From positions 8,026,088 to 8,090,087 of the forward strand of contig CM037593.1 of NCBI GenBank assembly GCA_021018995.1: a stretch of DNA of 64,000 nt, in the 5' to 3' direction. The notes below the pieces were generated by a model that worked only from the letters and a program-made list of their open reading frames with translations, ran no database searches and was not told the origin of the DNA. Positions 23,953 to 34,196 of the stretch are shown here, in pieces. The stretch comes from Chloranthus sessilifolius (taxonomy: Eukaryota > Streptophyta > Magnoliopsida > Chloranthales > Chloranthaceae). Within the stretch, counting starts at the first letter, position 1. Each line of letters opens with the position of its first letter. The translations under genes were made by a program, and so were the position numbers.

Positions 23953-24091
23953 CATACATCCCCAAAAGTGACTACGATTATGGGTGTATCATGAGAACGG
24001 CTCTTTGGATATTTTTGGGGATGTGTTCCATGTAAAATCAATATCTTTGCGCCCCGCTACCACAAAAGATGATGGTGTCACCCATTACTAA

Positions 24092-25679
24092 CATAGTGAC
24101 AAATTTCGCCAAAATGCGGCGAAATTTCGTTAAATTTGTCGAAATGAGGGTCAAACGAAAATTTCAAAGAAATTTCGTAACTTTTCGATAATTTCATGAA
24201 TTTCGATATTTTTCGACAAATTTCAAAATTTTTGGTAAATTTCGATTTTTTATTTCAGTGTTTAATGTTTAATTTTAATTTTTTTTTTTTAATAATATGG
24301 CGAGATAATATTTGCTTTGTGCAATTGTGCTCACCAGTCAATACACAACTGGTAAGATGGTATAACCTATATTATATAGGTAGCTTCTTGTGTCAATTTA
24401 TTTGTCCCACCAATGTGGGACTAAAAACATGAATGCAGTTTGCTCAATGGGTACCGTTTACCCATCCAAAAGGTTACTTTTTCATCCCCACCTCCATAGT
24501 GATAAATTTCACCGAAATGCGGCGAAGTTTCGTGAAATTCGCCGAAATGAGGGTCAAACAAAAATTTCGAAGAAATTTCATAACTTTTCGATAATTTCGT
24601 GAATTTTCGACGAATTTCAAAATTTTCGATAAATTTTAGATTTTTTTTTTCAATGTTTAATGTTTAATGTTTAATTATTATTTTTTAATAATATGGCGAG
24701 AGAATAGTTGCTTTGTGCAATCGTGCTCACCAGTCAACACACAACTGGTAAGATGGCATAACCTATATTATATAGGTAGCTTCTCATGTCAATTTATTTG
24801 TCGCAACCCACCCAAAAGGTTACTTTTTCACCCCACTTCCATAGTAACAAATTTTGTCGTAATGCAGCGAAATTTCATGAAATTTGCCGAAATGAGGGTC
24901 AAACAAAAATTTCGAAGAAATTTCGCAACTTTTCAATAATTTAGTGAATTTTTGACAAATTTCAAATTTTAGGTAGCTTCTCGTGTCAATTTATTTGTTC
25001 CCAGCCATGTGGGACTAAAAATATGAATGCACTTTGCTCAATGGGTACCGTTTACCCACCCAAAAGGTTACGTTTTCACCCCACCTCTTCCACCTGGTAT
25101 ATATTGACTGCCTTTGAATCAGATGGTGAAGGTCATTATTCGTCCCCACCTTTTTTACACTGGATCTATAAATTGTGATCGTATCATCAGATGATCGATT
25201 TTTTATTACGCATTGCACACATCTCAAAAAGTGACACTAAAATCATGCTTGAGCGTGATGGAGGAGGTCATATGATTTTAGGGTCACTTTTTGAGATATG
25301 TACTTTGTATAATAAAAAATCGATTGTCTGATGGTACGTGCACAATCCATAGGTCCATTGTGCAAAAGATGGGGACGAAAAACGACCTCCACCATCTGAT
25401 TCAAAGGCGGTCAATGCATGCCAACTGAAGAAGGTAGGTTGAGAAAGCAGCGTGGTGAGGTGAGTATAATGGTATCCTTTGCCAATTTGTCTTTTATAGT
25501 TCTATGCCTGAGTTCAGCATCAGTGCTTGGATAAATTGCTAATTTTTTAAAAAAACATTAAATTTATTTTTTATATATTTTTAATTCCTAATTTTTTTTC
25601 AAAATATATCGAAATTAATCCCAAATGTTCCGATAGGACCCCCACCAAAGAATTACCGAAAACAAAATTTGTTACTATG
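24092..25679. mobile_element. hAT-type MITE, CATAG family, with triplicated left part
   Basis: The left end is CATAGTGACAAATTTCG and the right end is AAATTTGTTACTATG. Flanks ATTACTAA (24084-24091) and ATAAGTAA (25680-25687) match at 6 of 8. The left terminus recurs at 24495 and 24840, giving tandem units of about 403 and 345 bp plus a partial one. Each unit includes gctcaccagtcaatacac-like and aatgggtaccgtttaccca-like blocks. An FB-A element (25092-25445) sits inside. Confidence 0.7.
25092..25445. mobile_element. FB-A foldback MITE
   Basis: Left arm ttgactgcctttgaatcaga and right arm tctgattcaaaggcggtcaa are inverted copies. The arms pair through cacatctcaaaaagtgac and gtcactttttgagatatg. 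No target-site duplication was identified. Confidence 0.7.
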
Positions 25680-25845
25680 ATAAGTAAAGCGTGGGTGCAG
25701 CCATCCAGGATTAATTGTTGTTTTCTTTTTTTTGAAATGAGTATTAATTGTTTTCTCTTCGCTGACTATTTAACTGATTGTATAAATGTTTGGGCTTTTT
25801 CAAAGAAATATTACTCTCACAACCTTTTTTTTTTTTGCACTAGAC

Positions 25846-26073
25846 GAAGGATCAAAATTTCAGTTTTCGTTTCGGTGCCCGAAACCAAAATTTTAAATTT
25901 TCGGTGCTTTTTTTTTTAATATATATTCAAAGTATCAAAGTAGCAAAATATTAGTTGATAATTTGAAATTAACGGCCAATAATTTGCTACCTTTATATTG
26001 AAACCGAAAATATGGAGATTTCATTTTGGTCCTAACCGAAACCGATGCGTTTTGAAAGAAATTTTGATCCATG
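25846..26073. mobile_element. hAT-type MITE, CATGGATCAAAATTTC family
   Basis: The left end GAAGGATCAAAATTTC and the right end, read inward, CATGGATCAAAATTTC form the inverted repeat. Flanks CACTAGAC (25838-25845) and CGCTAGAC (26074-26081) match at 7 of 8. The 228-bp interior is rich in ccgaaac words. Confidence 0.85.
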
Positions 26074-26084
26074 CGCTAGACCAC

Positions 26085-26360
26085 GAGAATAGCGTTGACT
26101 GCTTTAAATTAGACGATGGAGAGATTGTCGTTTAATCCAAGTCTCCTCCACACAAAAGCACTATCAGACAATCAAATATTGATTCCATGTGACACACATC
26201 TCAAAAAGTAAACATGAACCACTTTTGATGGTATGCCACAATTATGTTCATTTCTTGAGATGTGTGTCCTGTGGAATCAACATTTGATCGAGTGATGGGA
26301 AGCTCATAAACTCAAGATTTATTGTGTGAAAGACTAGGACGAAAACAAAAATGTTTCCAA
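26085..26360. mobile_element. FB-A foldback MITE
   Basis: Left arm gttgactgctttaaattag, with the paired inner arms tgacacacatctcaaaaagt and acttcttgagatgtgtg-like sequence. The right arm ends around tgtgtgaaagactagg. It starts just after the preceding hAT-type MITE. Confidence 0.6.
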
Positions 26361-26394
26361 AGGTGTTAATTGAATCGCACAAATATGGTTTTTG

Positions 26395-26850
26395 GTCTCA
26401 AAGATTATAATTTTCTAAGGGTACCTCTGGTCGCTCCCATGACATCTCTGAAAGTGCCTACGTCACCCCTGAAATCTGTTGATTGCTTTGGATCAGACCT
26501 TCAGGATCATTTTTCAGATTTTCAAAAAATCTCTATGATGTGTGCCATATGGAATTTCATCTCATGTGCAAGTAATTGCTCTCTATTTGGAGGGATCTTG
26601 TAGAAATTCTAAATTCTAAAATAAAGAAGAAATAATAAGAAAATAGAAAGAGAGGCGGTACATTGCGGAAATAAGTTTTTCATTAATGATTCTCTATTAG
26701 ATATAATGTGGAATCAAAAGCAAACCGTCTGATGGTACTTTCATGGTCTCAAGATTCATCGTGTGGAATATTAGGGTGAAAAACGATCTCCATCGTCTTA
26801 TATGAAGTAGCCGATGGATTTAAGGGGTTATAGAACGTATGCGCTTTTAG
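26395..26850. mobile_element. Degenerate FB-A-related sequence
   Basis: tgttgattgctttggatcag near 26475 and gatctccatcgtcttat near 26790 are FB-A arm words. The middle holds unrelated AT-rich sequence, including a gtgcaagtaattgctctc fragment of the Mutator-type MITE end. Boundaries are not defined. Confidence 0.4.
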
Positions 26851-26896
26851 AGATGGCACAGGCGCGAATAAAGGTACCATATTTAATTATATTAAG

Positions 26897-27126
26897 CAAG
26901 GTGTCAAAATCGGTATCGGACTCAGGTATCAGTCCATGAAGGATCGATGCGACTCGGCTGATACATATCGCCCCATACTGATACCGCGATACATATCGGC
27001 CTATAAAAAAAAATAAAAAATAATGGAGGTATTGGCTGAAGCCAATACCGATATGTTTCGAGGCTGATACAAATCGATTTGCCGAGAAATCGATACGTAT
27101 CTGTATCGGCCGATTTTTTATACATG
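26897..27126. mobile_element. hAT-type MITE, GATACGTATCGG family
   Basis: The left end is CAAGGTGTCAAAATCGG and the right end reads inward CATGTATAAAAAATCGG. Flanks ATATTAAG (26889-26896) and ATATTAAC (27127-27134) match at 7 of 8. The interior is full of gatacatatcgg-type words. Relatives of almost the same length lie at 60951-61177 and 61467-61693. Confidence 0.85.
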
Positions 27127-27399
27127 ATATTAACTTTCACTAGTCTAACAAATTGACGAATACTAACCCTTTTGTAGAGTGATGGAGATTTTTACTAACC
27201 ACCGGAAAGGTAGCAGTTAATTGGATGTCTCGAATTTAAGAATCAATACCAATTTTGAACAAATGTCCATCCAAGGGTACCCCTTTACTATATAGATAGG
27301 TGGGTGGATCTTAAAATGACGGAATTTTAGGTGAAGGATATTATAAACGTTGCTGCTACTTGCACCCACAAAATACTAAATATCATGCATTAATTACAG

Positions 27400-27720
27400 T
27401 TGGAAATTGGTGATTGTTTTCTGTCAGACGATGAATATTATTTTTCATCCCAATAAATCTTGAGATCATGAAAATTCCATCAGACGGTCAGATGTTGATT
27501 TTACGTGACATTCACCATGAAAATTGATTTGAGAACCACATTTGATGTATGTCTTGATCATGTTCAAATTTTAGGGTGTGTGCCACAGTGGAATCAAAAT
27601 ATGATTGTTTGATGATAGGTGTATGATATCAAGATCCATTGCGGGAGAGATTGGAAAAAACAATGTCCATCCTCTCCTGGTTCTAAGCAATCAACAATTT
27701 TCCACTTTGGTTAGTAAGGG
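27400..27720. mobile_element. FB-A foldback MITE
   Basis: Left arm tcagacgatgaatatta and aatcttgagatcatg. Right arm tatcaagatccattg and gattggaaaaaacaatgtcc. The arms are inverted relatives around a centre near 27540. Confidence 0.6.
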
Positions 27721-29112
27721 ATATTGAGTATTTCGTGGGGTCGATTAGTGTTTCACTAGAAATGAGATGTGTGTCACTAGAATCAACATCTTTGATGGTA
27801 AGCCCGTGCTCGTAAGAATTATTGTGTGAAAGATTGGGAGGAAAAAGGATATCTTCATCTGATTTAAAGCAAGTCAATGGTATAGCAATGCAAAGCCGAG
27901 TTGAAAGGGAAGAATCTTGGGTGCAAATAAAGTACCAAAGGTATTGCATCTAACTCCATGAAATCACCAAATTATATGGTGCTAGATTCGTAGATACTGC
28001 TCAAATGTGCCAATCAATGACCAAAAAGGTTTCACAATGCTTTGTTTTTTAAGTAAAGAAAAGAGAAAAATATGCCAATTTGAGACTAAAATAAGTTGAC
28101 ATTTATAATTTTAAAATGATAACTACGTAATAGCTCTGGTGGGCTCCAACTAATCAATTCCTAATGACTTTAGAGGTGGCTATGTCTGAAGAACTGGGAT
28201 TAGGTGCTGGGAGTTGCGCACCAGCCTCAGTGCTCACTCATCTATCTTCTAGCATGAATCGGGCGGGCCAGATGATTTCTATATTTGGGGTCAGCTGCGA
28301 GTCTTATTTCTCCACTCAGTTTTTAATGAGCACTGAGCTCTTTGTAACTTCACAATCTTTCACAATATCACTTTTAGCTATTTTCTCTTCTCTTACTTAT
28401 AATTATAGCATCTCAACCTTTTGTGTAAGGTTTGTGCCTCTTCTAAAAATGCCCAAATCACCTCAATTGACATGTTGTAATTTTTTCTTGGGATCATCTA
28501 TCTTGACCGTCATTTTAATCACTAAGATGGTGTTTAAGTGATGACACACCATCAATGGTTTATGATGTAGGTAATCCACACTGTCAAGTTGATAGATCAT
28601 AAGTAGAAGGGCAATGAGCCCAAAAATCACATTTTTTGAAAGGTTTGAATCATATGATCTGTAGACTATAATATTAACATTTATTCTTAATTGTAGTAGC
28701 TGATATTAAAGTTCGTTAATCAGACGGTTCACGTTTACTTATGTACATGATTTTTTGGATTAAACATGCTATAATGTTGGATTGTCATTTGGACAATTTA
28801 AATTGATCACACATATGCATCACATGACATTATAATAAATCACAGGCCAACCGTGTAACATTTAAGGCTCTAATTTAGCAGTGTAAGATCATTTAAACAA
28901 CAAAGGGGTGTTTAAATGTCGGAGTCATTTAACCCTTTTTTCTTTTATAGGTGTTATTCTCTTACTCACAAATATTTATTTATGAAATTATTTTGAATTT
29001 TATCTTTTCTTTCTTATTTTAACATCCATCTGAACATATACATCTCGATCGCACGTACTTTATATCATGTATATAATGTGCGTAACCAAAACATCGGATG
29101 TAGTGCTCTGGC

Positions 29113-29114
<2 letters not shown>
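27721..29114. other. Intergenic, no supported gene
   Basis: A plus-strand frame of 125 codons (28164-28541) matches no family I recognise. It shows no splice or promoter context that I can defend. A fragment of FB-A-like words (agattgggaggaaaaagg) occurs near 27830. Confidence 0.4.

Positions 29115-29159
<45 letters not shown>
29115..29159. repeat. AT microsatellite
   Basis: An uninterrupted AT run. Confidence 0.95.
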
Positions 29160-29162
<3 letters not shown>

Positions 29163-30170
29163 GGTAGGGCCTGTCAATGAGCTTTTATTCATGTGCACTG
29201 AAGCATTCCTTCAAATCAATGACAGATACTTATACCAACTAACCGATTCAAATGTAACCATAATAATTTTCTGATGAATGGTTGTTGAATGATGGACGTT
29301 GCCCTTCATGGTTGCGAAACATTTCTTTTAGAGTAGATATTTAGTTGTTAGAACTGAACACTTTTGTTGGTGTTTGATTCATCTACGACACACGAGAATT
29401 GGTGTTACATCGATCAAAAAATGTCGCGTGGACATAATGCACTGAAAGTTTATACCTCTGATCAAACATTTAATGGTGGAAAAAATCATTTTTTTAATTC
29501 TTAGATGCTGTTTAATTGACCTTAGATAAATTGTCGTAACACCCGATCCTCTATTGGGTGCCATGTGATACCCGATATCCCTAAGCCTCTTTTGATTTTA
29601 CAAAACTTTTCAAAATCCGAGGCATGAGTTGAAGTCTATATTTGGCTTTAAGTCTTATTCTTTTACTTTTTGTGCTTGTAAAATCTCAATCTTTCCACAA
29701 GTCTGTTTTTGGTCTTCGATAGATCAACCCAAAAATTTAATGATCAAACTGTCATAATCATTCGACGAAATTAGTTTGAATGATGGCTGATACCATATCC
29801 CTTTGCTATATAACACTAACACCGAATCCTCCCACTTTCTTTAGTGTTGGTTATTGAACCTTACTTGAAAAAGAGCCAGGTTCATCATCACATCAAGATA
29901 ATGAACCTCACCTTTATCATATCCAGATTCAACAATCACCATTCGTCAGTTATTAAAGGCCAACAACCGATACAAACTCATGCAGAAAATCCAATTTCGG
30001 AGATTTTCCCGAGAGGGGCTTTTCGGTAATTTCAAAAAAAATCGATGGTATTTAACCACGCCGGCCGAAGCCGGTTTATTCGACCGACCAAAAGAAAGCG
30101 CAAACAGCTGTGTTCTCGTCTGCTAAGTTTCTAGCACGGTCGGCGTTCCCGTGTAAAACGCATACACAAA
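29160..30170. other. Intergenic, nothing recognised
   Basis: No terminal repeats or coding segments could be supported here. Sequence becomes less AT-rich from about 30050, ahead of the possible promoter. Confidence 0.4.
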
Positions 30171-30177
30171 ATATTAA

Positions 30178-30280
30178 CTATATAAGGAAAAAAAAAAAAA
30201 AGCTTCCTTCTTCAATTCGCTCTTCTGCAAACGCGCTTCGGCTCCACTTTCTCTTACAGGCAAGTCTTCACACACACACA

Positions 30281-30326
<46 letters not shown>

Positions 30327-30382
30327 ACCACTCGTTTCGTGCATCGGGTTCTCCTTCGTCCATGATGGACGGTCCTGATTGA
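30178..30382 (+). promoter_or_regulatory. Possible core promoter and CT-rich 5' leader
   Basis: A TATA-like CTATATAAGG (30178-30187) is followed by CT-rich sequence typical of plant leaders. Then come CA repeats (about 30269-30283), a CT run (30283-30322), and two adjacent ATG codons at 30362 and 30365. The frame from there is only MMDGPD before a stop, so if this is a first exon it must splice, for instance at the weak donor after GGACG. It could be the 5' end of the L18a-like gene 15 kb downstream, or of another gene. No transcript evidence is available. Confidence 0.35.
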
Positions 30383-30831
30383 AAGCTCAATTTTTTTTTT
30401 TCTGTTTTTTTGGCTTCTGGGTTTGACTGAGCTCTTCTTCTTCTACTACGGTTGTTTAACGATTAGGTTTCAAATAATAGGCAATTTTTCTTCTCATCCG
30501 AGTAAATATTTGGTGTAAGACGCATATAATTTGAGATGGGCATATGCAGCAATTGGAAAACACCAAGGGGAATCCCTTTTGGGGTTGGGCAGCCGACGTC
30601 TGACACCCGGGTAATGGAATCCGATACGTATCGGACGATGCAGTTTTAAAATGGGGTTTGTGTCGTCCGATGGAAACTTAGGTGGAGAGATAGTGTTTGA
30701 AGTTTTAGTCCATGGTTATGCCCATGACATGTTTCTCAGCTTTCAAGTTTTATGAATTCTAAATTATTAAATTTTATAAAAAAAATTAAATAAATAATTT
30801 TTTTTTAAAAGCTCTTATAAGCATAGTGACA

Positions 30832-31142
30832 AATTTCGTTTTCGGCAATATTTCGATAGGGGGTCATTTTGGTTTATTTCGGATAAATTTAAGGAAAAAT
30901 TCGAAAAAGTTTCGAGATAATTTGGGAGAGTACGAATTTTATTTATTATTTTCATGATATAATATTCATAAAAGTCTTATTTATTGTTTTAAAATGGTTG
31001 AGATTAAAAAAAATTCTTTAATTTCTGTGAAATTTTGCTGAAATAAATGAAATTTCAGCGATCTCGGAGAAATCACCGAAATTTTGCCGAAAGTTTCGTG
31101 GGGTACCTGTTTCCGTGAATTTCGGAGAAATTTGTTACTATG
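30832..31142. mobile_element. hAT-type MITE, CATAGTGACAAATTTCG family
   Basis: A perfect 8-bp duplication CTTATAAG flanks it (30824-30831 and 31143-31150). The left end is CATAGTGACAAATTTCG and the right end reads inward CATAGTAACAAATTTC. Length 311 bp, interior AT-rich with gaaatttcg words. Confidence 0.9.
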
Positions 31143-31734
31143 CTTATAAGGGTAGGTGCTGATTTTTTAAAAACAAAGAAAATTAAGAGAGTTTTAAAAT
31201 TGCATTAATAGTTTGTTCTTGGGAGAATTGATGGTTTTTTGAGCTTGTACCTTATATAATTTTTTTCCGATCTTACCTATAAGGAATTGAAGTTTATTAA
31301 TTATAGGGTGTTAGTTTTATAAGATAATTAATTTCAAATTGTTATTTGTTTTGGTGACCCGTCGTTGATCGAGAAATTGAGGGCTAAAATCTTTCTTTAG
31401 CTGATTAGTCTACAATTTGAAAGATTTTAACCTTCAATTTCTTAATTTTCATTCTGCTTTTTCTTTCAATAATAAAACTATCTCCCATCCATCAATTTTT
31501 TTTTATAAAATGTCGTCAATCTCTACTGACTTTATGTAATTTAAAACCACTATCATATTTATTTGATCGGAAAGACTTGAAGCCATATATGTTAGATTTT
31601 CCCCTTTGAGAATAATGATCAGTATCTTGCTTAAATTGATTTAATCACACCTAATTAATTTAGTATTAACTTTCTTCAATACTTTTGCACTTCTAAAATC
31701 CAGTTGTACTAACCAATTATTGGCCTTGCAGTCT

Positions 31735-31975
31735 TGGACTTGGGATATTGATATTGAACCAAATTGGGTAGTGATCATTGATATCTCTGATGAAACCTGA
31801 CGTATCGGGTGATACGTCTCAGTATTGGAGCCACCCGAGATAGACATATAGTCTTGAGTATCGCCCAATTGGGCCGGGCCAATACATATGCTTTGTAGTA
31901 TACATATCACTGATACTTGAGATGTCGTCTTGGTATTGGCACAGTCCGATACCGAGATTTTAATCTTCGGGATAG
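31735..31975. mobile_element. Probable GATACGTATCGG-family MITE
   Basis: Interior words such as cgtatcgggtgatacg and agtccgataccgagatttt match the family at 26897 and 60951. Termini and duplication were not resolved. Confidence 0.45.
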
Positions 31976-32983
31976 ATGGTATGGCATGCCATTTTGGTTT
32001 TTTTATGAATGAAACTAAGGGGCAATAGAAAATACAAAATTAAAAATGAAGACCTTAAGGTCCTGAGCTTCTGTTTCAATGGTGTATGAATACAAAAGGG
32101 AAAAGGTTTGGAGCTCGGCGTGGATGCACAAAAATGCATTTTAGTATTTTTTGTAAGAACTCTAAGAGAATTTGCTAAATCTATAATATTGCATCTATCG
32201 GAGGTATTAAATTAGAAATTCTATGGGTTTTTACACTTGGGGTTTGGATTTTTGTATTATTTAAATTGTGTGTACAGTGTTGCATAAAATTTTCTGGTTT
32301 GCTGAACTAGATCTTGATTTTGTGGACCAGTAACTGAAATTATTTGTTGTGATCATTTTGTCTGTTATTGTGATATCACTCTCTAATTTGGTCAATTTTG
32401 CACTGTAATGAGTGTGGAAACTATTGAGAGAACAAAAGCTTCTTTAAGGGCTATTTTTTATCAACTGGTAAACTTCTACACTGAGAGATAAAAACTGCAC
32501 TTTGGAACTCTAATCCCTAGGCATAGAAACAGGTGCAACAGTTGGCTTCTTAATTGCATTATCTTACCTGATTTAGTTTTAGACTAGGCATTTCTTGGGG
32601 CTTGGAATGTTTCCTCACATTTTATCTATAATTTTTTTAAATGTTATTCCATTAAGGGTATCGGTTGTTGGTAAAATATGTCTTGTTGGTCAGCCAACAC
32701 AAGTATGTTCTAATCAAAGGAGACTCACGTAATTACTTCTGCAAAAGATACTGAAAACTTGTTTCACTTGACTAGATTATCTTTTTCAATGTCCTTTTTT
32801 TTCTTTTTTGTTTTCTTCTTATTGATATTGATGTATGTACTATTGATGGAAAAAAAGTACATCCGGTCTGCTAAGCAAGGAGCTTAGGGAGGGTTCGAAG
32901 AACCTGAAAGGAATGGGAAAAAGAGGGGTGGGGTGGGTGGATGGCAATAACATATACTGCACGCAAAAACAAAACAACGAATT
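31976..32983. other. Non-coding, nothing recognised
   Basis: AT-rich sequence without terminal repeats or coding evidence. It would be intron if the 30.2-kb leader and the 33.6-kb candidate exon belong to one gene. Confidence 0.35.
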
Positions 32984-33149
32984 AGGAAGTAGAAACCGTA
33001 AGGAACGACACTTCATCGATTTCCTAGGCAGACCCCCCCATAGATTCCTTAGAAAGCTAAAAACAATGAAATAGGAAGTAGAAACTGTAAGGGACCACAT
33101 TTCCCGATTTCCTCGGTAGACCACCCATAAATTCCTTAGACAGCTCAGC
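32984..33149. repeat. Tandem duplication, unit 89 bp
   Basis: aggaagtagaaaccgtaagg begins at 32984 and aggaagtagaaactgtaagg at 33073. The copies stay similar through gatttcct and attccttaga. It precedes an FB-A element. Confidence 0.75.
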
Positions 33150-33164
33150 CCTAGATAGCAAGAA

Positions 33165-33465
33165 TCTGATAACTATCATGCCCATCACTTTCCATTAGAC
33201 GGTCAGTTTTTTATTTGATGTGGCACACGTCCCAAAATCGCGTGGCATACATCACTCTCAAACTGATTTTTAGATCACTTTTTTAGGATATGTTCCATGT
33301 GGAATAAAAAACTGACGGTTTAATGGTACACCATGATCTCAAGATCCCTTGAGTGGAAGATTGAGATGAAAATGGTTTCCATCATCTGGTTCAAAGGAGT
33401 TGATGGTTTTTGGCGTAGGTGCCCTCCAAGATTCGGTGGGTATTAATAAAGTTACCCATAATACA
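33165..33465. mobile_element. FB-A foldback MITE
   Basis: ttagacggtcagttttttatt on the left pairs with aataaaaaactgacggttta on the right. The right arm continues through ctcaagatcccttga and ttccatcatctggttcaaag. The left terminal part is missing or diverged. Confidence 0.65.
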
Positions 33466-33621
33466 ATTTGCTTTACTGTGAAAATGCAACCTTTTAAGTG
33501 TTAATATGCTATTGCTCTAGTCATTACTGAATTGTAACATCTAGTTGAAAAATTACAAAAATTGAAATCTGAGCTTTTATTCAATTATTGCTGATCACAG
33601 AAGTAATTTTACGTGAAGCAG

Positions 33622-33694
33622 GTCCTTCAGAGGCTGGCAGTTGCATTGAGGACCTGGGAATATTAGATGCGACAGCTAATACAGATGGAACAGA
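33622..33694 (+). other. Candidate small internal exon
   Basis: An acceptor-like gtgaagcag precedes an open stretch of 73 bases that encodes PSEAGSCIEDLGILDATAN followed by TDGT, and GTACTTG follows as a possible donor. Only one frame is open. Its phase would accept the MMDG start at 30362. It does not fit directly to the 45551 exon, so another exon would be needed. This is a suggestion only. Confidence 0.25.
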
Positions 33695-34164
33695 GTACTT
33701 GATTTTCCCGATTTTCCCTTTTTCTTTTGTTTCTTTCACGTCTCATAATAGTTGCATATAGTTCTGTAGTTTAACTGCTTATAGTTATTGGTTTCTTGTA
33801 ATAGATAAACATACTGCTTGCTAAACAGTTCAACCCAAGAACAGGTTAGCTGCAAATTAAGCACGAATTTTGGGGGCACAGACCTAAAATCTTTAGCTGT
33901 ATATTGCTTTCTCATTACTCAAATTTGACTAAGTTTTTGGGAGTGGCTGTAATTAGCAAAGTTCACTGAGGTCAAAATGTTGGTGTTAAAAATATTTATT
34001 GATATTGGTTGAGAAATGCAAAATTAGAATACTAAATGGTAAGAAAACCTCTAATAAGTGCAGATGTTTGTTGTATAGGCAGGTTCTTCATGGAACTCTA
34101 CGAAATCTAGCGACCATTGAACCATTCTTATTTATAGGACTAGTCGAATGCATGTGTTACCCGT

Positions 34165-34165
<1 letters not shown>

Positions 34166-34192
<27 letters not shown>
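34166..34192. repeat. AG microsatellite
   Basis: A run of AG dinucleotides after cccgtag. Confidence 0.9.

Positions 34193-34196
<4 letters not shown>

Larger units (their letters stand above)
4075..24070. mobile_element. FB-A foldback MITE split by a 19.7-kb insertion
   Basis: The left part (4075-4211) holds tgttgattgctttgaataag, tggagatcac and attgattccacatgacata. The right part (23953-24070) resumes with atccccaaaagtgac and gatgtgttccatgtaaaatc. In intact FB-A copies these pieces are contiguous. The break coincides with the CATAC duplication of the LTR inserted at 4212-23952. The distal right arm is lost. Confidence 0.75.

Noticed and set aside
28164-28541. 125-codon plus-strand frame as a gene
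   Set aside because: No family resemblance, no start context, no splice partners; length is within chance for this composition.
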